DNA of 64,000 nt. Source: Roseovarius mucosus. GTDB lineage: Bacteria > Pseudomonadota > Alphaproteobacteria > Rhodobacterales > Rhodobacteraceae. Shown piece by piece: positions 1-9,201 of this stretch. A model generated the notes under the pieces. That model saw nothing but the letters and a program-made list of their open reading frames with translations, was not told where the DNA came from and did not search any database. The stretch covers positions 496,001 to 560,000 of the forward strand of contig NZ_CP020474.1 of NCBI RefSeq assembly GCF_002080415.1, written 5' to 3'. A program made the translations under genes and the position numbers. Numbering within the stretch: the first letter of the stretch is position 1; each line of letters opens with the position of its first letter.

Positions 1-282
1 AGATTGGCCGCGACGACAATCGGCCGGAGCGACACGGCCTTGGGTGCGTTCTATCGGCGGCTGTCCTCGCGCATCGGCAAGCAGAAGGCTGTTACGGCGA
101 CAGCGCGAAAGATCGCGGTGCTGTTTTACAATGCCGTGCGGCATGGCATGTCATATAAAGATCAGGGCGCGGCGGCTTATGAAGAGCGGCATCGGAAACG
201 TCTGCTGTCAAACCTTCAACGGCGCGCCAAGACCCTCGGGTTTGTATTGGCGCCTATTCACGAGACCGCGGCTGTTTCTTAG
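1..282 (+). CDS. IS110-family transposase, C-terminal part (cut by window edge)
   Basis: The frame is open from the first base, so the gene begins outside the window and only about 93 C-terminal residues are visible. The segment has the conserved C-terminal IS116/IS110/IS902 pattern: a GAFYRR motif, then a GKQKAVTATARK helix, then a basic ERHRKRLL helix and the LGFVL ending. This domain lies downstream of the DEDD catalytic domain, which is not visible. The reading frame stops at 282 and IS3-type sequence begins at once, so the IS110 right flank looks lost. The family call is good. Whether the element is intact upstream cannot be seen. Confidence 0.7.
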   Translation, partial: RLAATTIGRSDTALGAFYRRLSSRIGKQKAVTATARKIAVLFYNAVRHGMSYKDQGAAAYEERHRKRLLSNLQRRAKTLGFVLAPIHETAAVS

Positions 283-319
283 GAAGGCCGCCACATACTT
301 CGCGCGAGAGTCCCGTTGA
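278..319 (+). pseudogene. Remnant of IS3-family OrfA (last ~13 codons)
   Basis: In the frame ending with the TGA at 317-319, the residues LRKAATYFARESR match the usual end of an IS3-family OrfA, just before the programmed frameshift into OrfB. The rest of OrfA, including its helix-turn-helix, is absent and is replaced by IS110 sequence. The OrfB frame begins at the TTG at 316, overlapping the OrfA stop, as in intact IS3 elements. The fragment shows that the IS3 left end has been deleted. Confidence 0.55.
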
Positions 320-1194
320 AGTATGGTTTCATCCGGGCTCATCGATCCGAGTTTTCGGTTCGGTCAATGTGCCGTGTGCTTATGGTCCACGTCAGCGGAT
401 TTTATGCATGGCTTAAAGAACCGTTAAGCCAGCGTGCGCAGGACGATGAACGGCAGACAGAGTTGATCCGACAGGCTTGGTGCGAGAGCGGCAAGATCTA
501 TGGCTACCGCAAGCTGGCCGATGATCTGCGCGATCTCGGCGAGCAGGTTTCTGAGAACAGGGTCGCCCGGCTGGCCAGCCTTGCGGGCATCTTGGCCCAG
601 ATTGGCTACAAGCGCCGCCCGGGACGATATGGCGGGAAGCCTGCTGTCGTCGCGTTCAACACTCTGGATCGGCAGTTCGAAGTAGATGCGCCCGACAAGG
701 TCTGGGTCACGGACATCACCTACATCAAGACCCACGAGGGCTGGCTGTATCTGTCTGTCGTTATCGACCTCTTCTCACGGCGTGTGGTAGGCTGGTCCGC
801 GCAACCCCGCATGACGACCGACCTGGCGCTGCAGGCCTTGCTTGCAGCGGTCTGGCGACGCAAACCCAAGACGAAGGTGATGATTCATTCAGATCAGGGG
901 TCGCAGTTCACCAGCCGTGAGTGGCAAGTATTTCTCAGCCAGCACAACCTGCAAGCCAGTATGAGCCGGCGTGGGAATTGCCACGATAACGCTGTCGCCG
1001 AAAGCTTCTTCCAACTCTTGAAGCGGGAACGGATCCGTCGCCGCACCTACCCGACACGCGAAGCTGCAAGGCAGGACGTTTTCGACTACATTGAGATGTT
1101 CTACAACCCAAAGCGCAAGCACACGAACAACGGCATGCTGTCACCCGTTGACTTCGAAACCAGACAGCAGAAACTAAACGAAGCAGGTGTCTAG
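316..1194 (+). CDS. IS3-family transposase OrfB (integrase core)
   Basis: This 292-residue frame is the catalytic half of an IS3-group transposase. An N-terminal HTH_21-type region (about residues 1-90, with GYRKL near 63-67) precedes an rve integrase core. The DDE triad is complete: Asp133 in VTDITY, Asp193 in HSDQGSQF and Glu229 in NAVAESFF, with 35 residues between the last two. The start used is TTG at 316, the position where OrfB is normally entered by frameshifting. OrfA is missing apart from a tail, so the fusion transposase cannot be made here and the element is probably immobile on its own. The frame runs into the IS6 remnant at its 3' side. Confidence 0.85.
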   Translation: MKYGFIRAHRSEFSVRSMCRVLMVHVSGFYAWLKEPLSQRAQDDERQTELIRQAWCESGKIYGYRKLADDLRDLGEQVSENRVARLASLAGILAQIGYKRRPGRYGGKPAVVAFNTLDRQFEVDAPDKVWVTDITYIKTHEGWLYLSVVIDLFSRRVVGWSAQPRMTTDLALQALLAAVWRRKPKTKVMIHSDQGSQFTSREWQVFLSQHNLQASMSRRGNCHDNAVAESFFQLLKRERIRRRTYPTREAARQDVFDYIEMFYNPKRKHTNNGMLSPVDFETRQQKLNEAGV

Positions 1195-1427
1195 GAAACT
1201 AGGGGCACCTCATTCCTCGCCTGGGCCCGATCGGCAATGAGCGGCGCGAACTTCACCACCCAGCGGTTCAGCGTGGCGTGGTCAACCGTAACGCCGCGCT
1301 CCGCCAGGATCTCCTTGAGGTCTCGGTAGGACACTGCGTAGTGGACATAGAAAAACACCGCATGCAGGATCGCCGACTTAGGATAATGTACGCCTAGGAA
1401 TCGATCGGGCCACAAGCTCCCTTCCAA
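1191..1427 (-). pseudogene. Truncated IS6-family transposase (N-terminal ~70 residues)
   Basis: The reading WPDRFLGVHYPK, then SYRDLKEILAERGV, then DHATLNRWVVKFAPL matches the N-terminal region of IS6/IS26-type transposases, including the YRDLEE-like helix ahead of the DDE domain. A complete protein is about 230 residues. Here the similarity ends after about 72 residues, and the last few codons are read through the outer end of the IS3 element. The catalytic Asp and Glu residues are gone. The simplest reading is that the IS3 copy landed in, or recombined with, the IS6 gene. Confidence 0.7.
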
Positions 1428-1490
1428 CCATCTGACAACGCTGACAGATCAACCATCGTCATGGAACCGGTAAGTTTGCGACAGAACTCT

Positions 1491-4400
1491 TCAAAGGAAC
1501 TGGAAATCTTCTACGGCAAGTTGCGCCGCCGTGATGCCTTCAACCAAAATTGTGTTGCCATTCACCGTCATTTGCGCCCCGCCCTCGACATCGACGATGT
1601 TCATCGCCGCGACGAACCCCGCCAGACCATTGCCGCCATTGGTGATATTGGTCTCGCCGGTATCCGGGTCCACGCGGCGGATGAAGAAACTGTCCAACCC
1701 ATCTTCGAAATCGGTGACGACATCCGCCTCGCCGTCGAAGAAGGACGAAAAGACGAATTGATCGGCGCCGGTTCCGCCGGTGATCGTGTCATTTCCAGCG
1801 CCCGCATTGATCGTGTCATTGCCTGCGCCGCCGTCGACCACATCGTTACGGCCGCCACCAGCGAGGAAGTCGTTGCCGTCACCGCCCGAGATGCTGTCGT
1901 CTCCTTCACCGCCGCCAACGCTATCATTGCCTGCACCGGCATCAATCGTATCGCGCCCGGTGCCGCCGCCGATATCATCCGCGCCGCCATTGCCAAAGAT
2001 CAGATCGTTGCCAAAGCTGCCCGACATGCTGTCGTTGCCTTCGCCGCCTTCGAGCGTGTCATCGCCAGCGCCGCCAGCAACTACATCGTTACCAGCGCCG
2101 CCGGACATGAAATCATCGCCAAAACCACCGCCCATGACGTCATTTCCAACACCGCCAATCAGCGTGTCATTGTCCACGCCACCGCCAACACTGTCATCGC
2201 CAGCGCCCGCATCCACGAAATCGTTGCCTTCTGAAGCCGAGACATTGTCATTACCGCCGCCTGCCTCGATGCTGTCATTACCATCGCCGCCAGCGATCGT
2301 GTCGTTTCCTCCGCCACCAATAAGTGTATCGTTTCCGCCCAATCCCTCCAAAAGGCTACCCAACGGTCCTCCGACGATCAACTCGCCAGCACTTGTTCCC
2401 GGTCTTGGGGCAACCAATGACCCTTGGGACAAGAGTGTTTCGTTTGCCCCATTGCCATCTGAATAGTTGACCCGGACAGTGATCTCTGAACCTATGTCTG
2501 GCGGTAAAAGCGTGTAACTGATATCGTTTGCCGCAGCGATGGCAAGGCCGTTGCGAAACCACTGATAGCTAAAGGCCCCTAAGCCATCCGCGTCCGCAAC
2601 CGCCGATGTGTCAGCCGTAAGCGTGCTACCCTCAACCGCAGAGCCGCTCAATGTAACTGCCCCGGTTGGTAAAGAATTTGAGAAATCGTTATCCAGGATT
2701 GTGCCTGTCGCGTTGAAGCCTGGCCCGCTGAACACTTGGTTTGTGGCCGGGGCAAAATTCATCTGGAACTCTTCAACAGCGTCTTCTTGAACGAGGTCTC
2801 CGAAGATAGGCACGAACACCGCACCAGTTGTCTGACCCGCTGCAAAGGTGAGTATCCCAGTCCTCGACGCGAAATCCGAACCTGCGGCAGCGCTTTGGCT
2901 GATCGTGGTGTAATCTACTTCAATGGCACTGTCAGAAGAACGCGATAGCCTCGGTTGAAACACCGCTTGGGCTGTCCCTGAATCTCCTTCTATTACCCTC
3001 GTATCAGGCACATAGAGCGCCCGATCCTCTGGTGCTCCATCATCGTCAAGTATCCAGCCCACAGCGGCCAGTTCCGAAACTCCCCCCGCAAGCACCGCAC
3101 CCGATGGATCTGACAAGATCAACTCAAGGGCTTCATCGATCTCGTCGAGTGTATCACCAGTCGTGTTTACGTTGATCCACTTTGTCGTTTCGCCTGCTGC
3201 AAAGGTCAGTGTTCCAGCGACACCGGTAAAATCCGTGGATGTAGACGCCGTGCCCTGCACCGTTCGATAGTCTACGGTCACGGTCCCGGTCGAGGGCTGC
3301 GAAAGGGTCACGGCAAAACGCAAGACCCCGCTACCAAAGAACGTTCGCTCCTCAATCGCAGCATCCGCAATCGAGATCGTGCGCGGACCTGCATCGTCGT
3401 CAAGGATCGTCGCCGACCCAACTGCGCCACTCGAGCCGGAAAAGACACTCGCAGATGGCGCAACAGCGATTAAATCGAAGGTCTCGGCGGGTTCAGCAAC
3501 GGCATCAGCTGTCGTCGCCACCGTCGTCGCGGTAAGCGTCTGCCCCGGCGCAAAGGTAAAATTACCATTGGCCGCAGTAAAACCCTCCCCCGATTGAGCG
3601 GTGCCCCCCGACGTCGCATAGGCCACCGTCACCTCGTCATCGGCCGGACGCGACAGACGGGCGATGAATTGTGCCTCCTGCCCTTCAGTCAAAATTGGAT
3701 CGGAAATCTGCATCGCACGATCATCCGCCGTGCCGTCGTCGTCGAGGATCCAGCCGGTGGCCCGCACCTGATCCACACCGCCTGCCAACACAGCGCCAGT
3801 GGCGTCGAAGAGCTCGACTTCGAGGAACTCGTCTACTTCATCAATATCGTCGCTTGCGGTGCTGATGTTGATCCACTTTGTCGTTTCGCCCGCTGCAAAA
3901 GTCAGTGTGCCGCTTGCGCCAGTGAAATCCAAAAACTCTGACGCCGTGCCCTGCACCGTTCGATAGTCTACGGTCACGGTCCCGGTCGAGGGCTGCGAAA
4001 GGGTCACGGCAAAACGCAAGACCCCGCTACCAAAGAACGTTCGCTCCTCAATCGCAGCATCCGCAATCGAGATCGTGCGCGGACCTGCATCGTCGTCAAG
4101 GATCGTCGCCGACCCAACTGCGCCACTCGAGCCGGAAAAGACACTCGCAGATGGCGCAACAGCGATTAAATCGAAGGTCTCGGCGGGTTCAGCAACGGCA
4201 TCAGCTGTCGTCGCCACCGTCGTCGCGGTAAGCGTCTGCCCCGGCGCAAAGGTAAAATTACCATTGGCCGCAGTAAAATCCTCCCCCGATTGAGCGGTGC
4301 CCCCCGACGTCGCATAGGCCACCGTCACCTCGTCATCGGCCGGACGCGACAGACGGGCGATGAATTGTGCCTCCTGCCCTTCAGTCAGAATCGGATCGGA

Positions 4401-5483
4401 AATCTGCATCGCACGATCATCCGCCGTGCCGTCGTCGTCGAGGATCCAGCCGGTGGCCCGGACCTGATCCACACCGCCTGCCAACACAGCGCCAGTTGCG
4501 TCGAAGAGCTCGATTTCGAGGAACTCGTCTACTTCATCAATATCGTCGCTTGCGGTGCTGATATTGATCCACTTTGTCGTTTCGCCTGCTGCAAAAGTCA
4601 GTGTGCCGGTTGCGCCAGTGAAATCCAAAAACTCTGACGCCGTGCCCTGCACCGTTCGATAGTCTACGGTCACGGTCCCGGTCGAGGGCTGCGAAAGGGT
4701 CACGGCAAATCGCAAGACCCCGCTGCCGAAGAACGTTCGCTCATCAATCGCAGCATCCGCAATCGAGATCGTGCGCGGGCCTGCATCGTCGTCAAGGATC
4801 GTCGCCGACCCGACTGCGCCACTTGATCCGGAAAAGACACTCGCAGATGGCGTTACGCTTACACCGAAAGTCTCCGCCAACTCTACGGCGTTATCGCCAG
4901 TTACATCCACATTCACGATGGTGCTTGTCTGGCCAGGCAGAAAAGTCGCTATGCCCGACGCAGCGGTGAAGTCCGACCCGGCTGTAGCCGTCCCGCTGAC
5001 GGTAGCCCAGCCCATATTCGTCGACACGCCGAACGCTTCCGAGACTGATAGGGTGAAGCGCGCTGTGGTGGTGCCATTGTCACCTTCTTCGATTACGGGA
5101 TCCGAAACGGCTAACGCGCGATCATCAAGCGTGCCATCGTTGTCCTCAATCCAGCCAATAGCGCGCACGACATCCACGTCATTTGCGAAGGTGCCACCAC
5201 CAGTCGGATCGAACAGTTCAACCTCGAGAAACTCATCCACCTCGTCAAGGCTGTCGCTTGCGGTTTGAATGGTGATCGTTTTTACGGTTTCGCCAGCGGC
5301 GAAGACAAGAGTTCCGCTCTCCCCTGTAAAATCCAGAAACTCGGAAGCCGTCCCTTGACGCGTGCGGTAATCAACTGTCACTGTGCCTGCCGAAGGCGCA
5401 TCCAGCGTTACGATGAATTCGAGAACTCCACTCCCAAAGGCTACCCGTTCCTCGACCGATGCCGAGCTAATGTTAATCAACAT
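1491..5483 (-). CDS. Large Calx-beta / RTX calcium-binding protein, type I secreted
   Basis: The product has 1330 residues. About residues 1-930 hold eight Calx-beta-like domains in alternating types, each ending in an ILDDD or WILDDDG strand. About 940-1020 is an Ig-like segment (SYQWFRNG). About 1047-1240 is a run of RTX nonapeptides (GGxGNDxL type) that fold as calcium beta-rolls. The last ~90 residues (GADQFVF to EDFQFL) resemble the uncleaved C-terminal signal of type I secretion substrates. There is no N-terminal signal peptide, as expected for that route. ATG at 5483 follows a G-rich ribosome site. No ABC exporter or adaptor gene is nearby, so export must use one encoded elsewhere. An adhesin or surface-layer role is inferred; no enzymatic domain is seen. 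Confidence 0.85.
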   Translation of the reverse strand: MLINISSASVEERVAFGSGVLEFIVTLDAPSAGTVTVDYRTRQGTASEFLDFTGESGTLVFAAGETVKTITIQTASDSLDEVDEFLEVELFDPTGGGTFANDVDVVRAIGWIEDNDGTLDDRALAVSDPVIEEGDNGTTTARFTLSVSEAFGVSTNMGWATVSGTATAGSDFTAASGIATFLPGQTSTIVNVDVTGDNAVELAETFGVSVTPSASVFSGSSGAVGSATILDDDAGPRTISIADAAIDERTFFGSGVLRFAVTLSQPSTGTVTVDYRTVQGTASEFLDFTGATGTLTFAAGETTKWINISTASDDIDEVDEFLEIELFDATGAVLAGGVDQVRATGWILDDDGTADDRAMQISDPILTEGQEAQFIARLSRPADDEVTVAYATSGGTAQSGEDFTAANGNFTFAPGQTLTATTVATTADAVAEPAETFDLIAVAPSASVFSGSSGAVGSATILDDDAGPRTISIADAAIEERTFFGSGVLRFAVTLSQPSTGTVTVDYRTVQGTASEFLDFTGASGTLTFAAGETTKWINISTASDDIDEVDEFLEVELFDATGAVLAGGVDQVRATGWILDDDGTADDRAMQISDPILTEGQEAQFIARLSRPADDEVTVAYATSGGTAQSGEGFTAANGNFTFAPGQTLTATTVATTADAVAEPAETFDLIAVAPSASVFSGSSGAVGSATILDDDAGPRTISIADAAIEERTFFGSGVLRFAVTLSQPSTGTVTVDYRTVQGTASTSTDFTGVAGTLTFAAGETTKWINVNTTGDTLDEIDEALELILSDPSGAVLAGGVSELAAVGWILDDDGAPEDRALYVPDTRVIEGDSGTAQAVFQPRLSRSSDSAIEVDYTTISQSAAAGSDFASRTGILTFAAGQTTGAVFVPIFGDLVQEDAVEEFQMNFAPATNQVFSGPGFNATGTILDNDFSNSLPTGAVTLSGSAVEGSTLTADTSAVADADGLGAFSYQWFRNGLAIAAANDISYTLLPPDIGSEITVRVNYSDGNGANETLLSQGSLVAPRPGTSAGELIVGGPLGSLLEGLGGNDTLIGGGGNDTIAGGDGNDSIEAGGGNDNVSASEGNDFVDAGAGDDSVGGGVDNDTLIGGVGNDVMGGGFGDDFMSGGAGNDVVAGGAGDDTLEGGEGNDSMSGSFGNDLIFGNGGADDIGGGTGRDTIDAGAGNDSVGGGEGDDSISGGDGNDFLAGGGRNDVVDGGAGNDTINAGAGNDTITGGTGADQFVFSSFFDGEADVVTDFEDGLDSFFIRRVDPDTGETNITNGGNGLAGFVAAMNIVDVEGGAQMTVNGNTILVEGITAAQLAVEDFQFL
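3244..4852. repeat. 696-bp tandem duplication inside the RTX gene
   Basis: Positions 3244-3939 and 3940-4635 are almost identical, with only scattered single-base changes (for example near 3582/4278 and 3690/4386). A third, partial copy runs from 4636 to about 4852. The period is 696 bp (232 codons), so the frame is kept and each unit encodes two consecutive Calx-beta domains. Neighbouring Calx-beta units are far more diverged at the DNA level, so this duplication is recent or kept uniform by gene conversion. Confidence 0.9.
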
Positions 5484-5923
5484 AGAATACCCCCATATTC
5501 TAAAACGTGATTATCAACATGGACCAATCATCAATGTCTTTTGCGATCCGAACCTAGAAAACTTAAATTCAAAAGAATGATAACAGGATGAAACAAAATC
5601 GAGCAAACGAAACCTTGTTAACTATTTCAGATGCTTACATAACATCCTTGCAACTCTGGGTAGAGAGGGGATCAATCAAATTGTCCGAGAAAAACTGCAT
5701 TGATGCCTTTGCCTGAGCAACGCCTGTTCTGTCCGAAAGTGTCAAATCAACGAAGGATGATGGCATCGAACAAAACGTAAAACGGCGGATAGCGGCTCGC
5801 GCGAAATTTGTTACAAACGCCTGCTAGGGGATAATCACCACAATTTCGCCCCGCATCGCAGACCCCGCATAAGAGACGTCGTTAAACACCTGGCTTAAAT
5901 AATTGTCCGAACGTCAGGCAGGC
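5484..5923. other. Low-G+C upstream region of the RTX gene, no gene seen
   Basis: This stretch is clearly richer in A+T than the flanking genes and carries no convincing open frame on either strand. It must contain the promoter of the minus-strand RTX gene, because a G-rich ribosome site sits just upstream of its ATG. I could not assign -35 and -10 elements with confidence. Its right edge meets an IS66 remnant. Confidence 0.5.
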
Positions 5924-6052
5924 GGTGCAAATAGCGCGGTTACCGATCACAAGATCAACAGGCTGGACGAATTGCTCCCTTGGAACTGGGTGCCGCTGGT
6001 ATTCGTGACGCAAAGTCAAGCCGCGTAGGCCGCGGTATCCATGAGGCGGTTA
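5924..6052 (+). pseudogene. IS66-family transposase (TnpC) C-terminal remnant with probable element end
   Basis: Read on the plus strand, about 34 codons before the TAG at 6026-6028 give TDHKINRLDELLPWNW and a short tail. This matches the conserved C-terminal end of IS66 TnpC proteins, where a (D/E)ELLPW motif closes the protein. About 25 bases further on, the sequence reads GCGGTTAC (6045-6052), so the outer end in reverse is GTAACCGC; IS66 inverted repeats typically begin GTAA. Nothing of the catalytic domain remains. The family call rests on a short motif, so confidence is moderate. Confidence 0.55.
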
Positions 6053-6185
6053 CGACCCTCCCGCCTGCGCACACAAATAATCTCGGAGGCAGTTCACCCA
6101 GCGGACGAGTTCGCTGCGCTCCCGATTTGGTTCTGCAGCCATCGTGTCAATCCGCTCTCCAAGTGTTCTATCCAGAATTGAGCAC

Positions 6186-7157
6186 CTACCCGCGCACGCT
6201 GCCTGGGGTTTGGGCGAGGTACCAGCGATAGGCATCCTCGATCCCCTCGCGCAGGCTGATGCGCGCGCGCCAGCCCATGGTGGCCAAACGGCTGACATCC
6301 ATCAGCTTGCGCATCGTGCCGTCGGGTTTGCTGGGGTCGGTTGTTATTTTGCCTTGGAATCCAGTCACTTCAGCCACCATCTGCGCCAACTCCAGGATCG
6401 AGATATCGGTGCCAGAGCCCACGTTGATATGGCTTAGCATGTCTTGGGTATTGGCCGCATAGACATCCCGTGGCAGGTCGAGCACGAAGAGGCTGGCCTC
6501 GGCCATGTCGTCGACATGCAGGAATTCGCGGCGCGGTGTGCCGGAGCCCCAGATCGTCACCTCGTCGCGCCCCTCTTGCGCGGCCTCATGAAAGCGGCGG
6601 ATAAGTGCCGGTAAAACATGGGAATTTTCCGGGTGAAAGTTGTCGCCGGGGCCGTAGAGATTGGTGGGCATGACCGAGCGGTAATCGGTGCCGTGCTGGC
6701 GATTGTAGCTTTCGCAGAGCTTGATGCCCGCGATCTTGGCGACGGCATAGGGCTCGTTGGTGGGTTCGAGCACGCCGGTCAAAAGCGCGTCCTCGCGCAT
6801 GGGCTGGGGCACGGCGCGGGGGTAGATGCAGCTTGACCCCAATTGCAAAAGCCGCCGCACGCCCGCGTCAAAGGCCTGATGGATCACGTTACATTCGATC
6901 ATCAGGTTTTCATAAATGAAATCAGCCGGATAGGTGTTGTTGGCATGGATGCCACCCACCTTGGCGGCGGCAAGGATCACCACATCTGGCCGCTCGGATT
7001 GCATGAAATCGCGCACGGCGGCCTGACTGGTCAGGTCCAATTCCGCATGGGTGCGGGTGATCAGCGTCAGGTCCTCGCCCGCGCCCCTGCGCGCCTCAAG
7101 CCGCCGCAAAATAGCCGCCCCAACCATCCCCCGATGGCCTGCAATGTGGATTTTCAT
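6186..7157 (-). CDS. fcl: GDP-L-fucose synthase
   Basis: This is the NADPH-dependent epimerase/reductase that converts GDP-4-keto-6-deoxy-D-mannose, made by Gmd, into GDP-L-fucose. It is an extended SDR with the nucleotide motif GHRGMVG near the N-terminus (residues 7-13). The catalytic set matches E. coli WcaG with a shift of one: Ser108 and Cys110 in GSSCIYP, Tyr137 and Lys141 in YAVAK. I start at the ATG at 7157 because a GGAG ribosome site lies just upstream; the frame extends 14 codons further without support. The length of 323 residues is normal. Unusually, it is separated from gmd by three low-G+C modification genes. Confidence 0.93.
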   Translation of the reverse strand: MKIHIAGHRGMVGAAILRRLEARRGAGEDLTLITRTHAELDLTSQAAVRDFMQSERPDVVILAAAKVGGIHANNTYPADFIYENLMIECNVIHQAFDAGVRRLLQLGSSCIYPRAVPQPMREDALLTGVLEPTNEPYAVAKIAGIKLCESYNRQHGTDYRSVMPTNLYGPGDNFHPENSHVLPALIRRFHEAAQEGRDEVTIWGSGTPRREFLHVDDMAEASLFVLDLPRDVYAANTQDMLSHINVGSGTDISILELAQMVAEVTGFQGKITTDPSKPDGTMRKLMDVSRLATMGWRARISLREGIEDAYRWYLAQTPGSVRG

Positions 7158-7548
7158 GGGTGTCTCCTGGATGTTAGACCTGAGCGAACAGGGTATCATG
7201 CGACGAGAGCAGTCACACCACTCTCATTTAAGCGGGAGTCAAATTCTCTTGCACTTCGGTAAGATCGTCCAGATTTTATTGGAGATTTTCTGCTGAATTG
7301 GGATCCGTAAATCCCTTATGCTGCACATCTCAGTCGGCCTGATCAAAAGCGGGAAAACGTTCCACACAAGAGCGAGTCCCTCGCCCATCACAGTTGCCAC
7401 AATTTTTGCCAAAAAACAAAACTTTAGCGCAAAATTCAACGAGTGCACTCTGGTATTTGTACCAATTACCGGCTCAGGAATATTTTTCCTAATCCACTCG
7501 AACACTTCTGGAGTTATTGCCACCTTTGTTGAACGACCACAAAGCGCC
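7158..7548. other. A+T-rich gap between sulfotransferase and fcl; only weak ORFs
   Basis: About 390 bases of low G+C (26 of 60 bases G or C in 7441-7500, counted by eye) separate the two genes. A minus-strand frame from 7601 to 7239 (120 codons) overlaps the sulfotransferase end, and a plus-strand frame (7318-7719) lies opposite. Neither shows a recognisable family motif or a convincing ribosome site, so I do not call either. The stretch may be eroded coding sequence left from the transfer that brought in the modification genes. Confidence 0.4.
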
Positions 7549-8244
7549 TCAATGCTTGGCAGAAAGAATCTCGGAGGTACTTCGTTCCAAGGTCGCATCA
7601 ATGTCCTTGAGTATCTGGAGCGTGTTGGCAGGTATCTCTATTTCCGCTCGACTTTGACCAGCGGTACGGATGTGACTACCTTCTACCGGTTTTTTCCGCT
7701 TCACTTTTGTACCTTCTAGAACTTTCTCTAGCTTGTCGCTTGAAATAGGCACTTCAAGAAACCGCATGGTTTCGAGAATGCTCTGTTTTGGCTGCGCCAG
7801 CATATTTTCATACCTAACACAGTGTGCATTACTCACAGGCAACCATGACAATCTGTGATTTGCCAACCGATACGCGAATTCCACGCCAACCGATTGAAAC
7901 CAGTTCTCCTTTTCTTCAATTGATGTCTCGTTAAGTCTGATCTGGTGATGAAAATAAGAGAGTATCGAGTCCGGAATGTTTCGATAGGTTACAATTACCT
8001 TAATATTCGGATCAAACAAATAGCTCATGTCTTCTGTGAAAGCCATGTGGAGCTTTACCAAAGTTGTCTGGTGCCTCCACTCCTTCGAAGCGACGTAGTT
8101 TTTCATCTTCTTGGGATCTACCGAAGGATTAATCCACTTGTTCCTCCACGTGTCCGACGGGAACGCGGGATCAAGTGCAATTCTAAGCACGCTTTGCATC
8201 CACGTCGATCCACTTTTGGGAACGCCATTGTTAAGTATCAGCAT
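7549..8244 (-). CDS. PAPS-dependent sulfotransferase, small glycan/polysaccharide type
   Basis: The 231-residue protein carries the 5'-phosphosulfate loop PKSGSTW at residues 9-15 and a 3'-phosphate-binding segment YRNIPDSILSYF around 87-98 (Arg and Ser as in the family). It should transfer sulfate from PAPS to a hydroxyl or amine; in this setting the likely acceptor is a glycan. A GGAG ribosome site precedes the ATG at 8244. The gene lies 47 bases after fkbM in the same direction. Its G+C is well below that of gmd and fcl, which suggests separate acquisition. The acceptor cannot be deduced. Confidence 0.82.
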   Translation of the reverse strand: MLILNNGVPKSGSTWMQSVLRIALDPAFPSDTWRNKWINPSVDPKKMKNYVASKEWRHQTTLVKLHMAFTEDMSYLFDPNIKVIVTYRNIPDSILSYFHHQIRLNETSIEEKENWFQSVGVEFAYRLANHRLSWLPVSNAHCVRYENMLAQPKQSILETMRFLEVPISSDKLEKVLEGTKVKRKKPVEGSHIRTAGQSRAEIEIPANTLQILKDIDATLERSTSEILSAKH

Positions 8245-8291
8245 TTTCGCACTCCAATTTCAACAACCCTGTAAGAGGAAAAAACGTGAGA

Positions 8292-9158
8292 TTATCTGAC
8301 TGTCGTCTTTCTCCACTTAAAGAGGCATGCGTCGAGAAATGAACTCATATGTGCGGGTGCGACAGCAACGAGGTCGGTTTGAACCATGCCAAGGGATTTG
8401 CGGCAATAAGAAAACTGGGAACTATAGTCGCGCCAGATTTGATTTCGGCGTCCCAAAAAAATATCTCGACCGAGGGAGTTTTTACCCTTTCGTGTAACGG
8501 TGAAAGCTTCTTTCACTTCTGGCTTCATGTCGCCAAAAAAGAGGTACTGGGTGTCAAACAATACAAAGCCGCGCTCGATCAAAAGTTCCAAAAGCTCTGG
8601 CTGACCACCATATTCAATCCACATCCAGTGGACGTCCCCAAGCATATCGCCAAGTCCCTTAAGAGCGTCAAGTTCACCGCCTTGAAGGTCAAGCTTGATG
8701 AATTGTGCCCCGGAACATCCATTTTCGCGTAAACTGTCATCCATTCGGACAACCTGAACCTCGTACTGATCACCCTTATTAAAGCTGGCAGCTTCATCGA
8801 CCAGCTTGCCTACAAAACTTGTTCCCGGAACAAGGTAAGGATTAGTTTCAGATTGCCGCTGGGTCGTTGCCGCAACATGAAATCTTGCTGTTCCACGGCG
8901 CGCTCCGAGAGCTGCATCTACTATTGTCAAGCGAGGGTCGGAAAACTTGAACTCGGCAATGTTGTTGGGGTTTGGCTCAAAAGCCAGCACCTTCACGTCA
9001 TCTTGCGGTAAATTCTTGAAAATCTTCTCTGCCGTCTCGCCCAATCCTGCGCCACCATCCACACAAATCTTGAGGTCCGGATTCAGAATGCGATACGGAC
9101 CCAGAATATCAGAGAAACAATTGATATCTAGGTTGCCGAGTAGAGCGCTTACATGCAT
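8292..9158 (-). CDS. FkbM-family SAM-dependent O-methyltransferase
   Basis: The SAM-binding loop reads VDGGAGLGE (about residues 33-41), followed by FEPNPNN (60-66) and the family hallmark IKLDLQGGE (154-162). FkbM enzymes methylate hydroxyls, commonly on sugars of surface glycans. A good ribosome site (GGAG) precedes the ATG at 9158. At 288 residues it is slightly longer than the core domain, with a basic C-terminal tail of unknown role. It is the second of three low-G+C genes between gmd and fcl. The substrate is inferred to be the local glycan. Confidence 0.8.
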   Translation of the reverse strand: MHVSALLGNLDINCFSDILGPYRILNPDLKICVDGGAGLGETAEKIFKNLPQDDVKVLAFEPNPNNIAEFKFSDPRLTIVDAALGARRGTARFHVAATTQRQSETNPYLVPGTSFVGKLVDEAASFNKGDQYEVQVVRMDDSLRENGCSGAQFIKLDLQGGELDALKGLGDMLGDVHWMWIEYGGQPELLELLIERGFVLFDTQYLFFGDMKPEVKEAFTVTRKGKNSLGRDIFLGRRNQIWRDYSSQFSYCRKSLGMVQTDLVAVAPAHMSSFLDACLFKWRKTTVR

Positions 9159-9201
9159 GGGAGTCTCCGGAGTTTGTTCTGATTTAACGAAGGCCGCAAA
9201 A

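Noticed and set aside
1461..2466. Long plus-strand frames opposite the RTX repeats
   Set aside because: They are antisense to the nonapeptide repeats; their Ala/Val/Ile- or Pro/Ser-rich composition simply mirrors GGxGNDxL coding and shows no family motif.
3244..4852. Possible CRISPR-like array from regular spacing
   Set aside because: The period is 696 bp and the repeats are continuous coding sequence with no spacers.
7239..7719. Open frames on both strands beside the sulfotransferase
   Set aside because: No family similarity, no good ribosome site, and one overlaps the sulfotransferase end.
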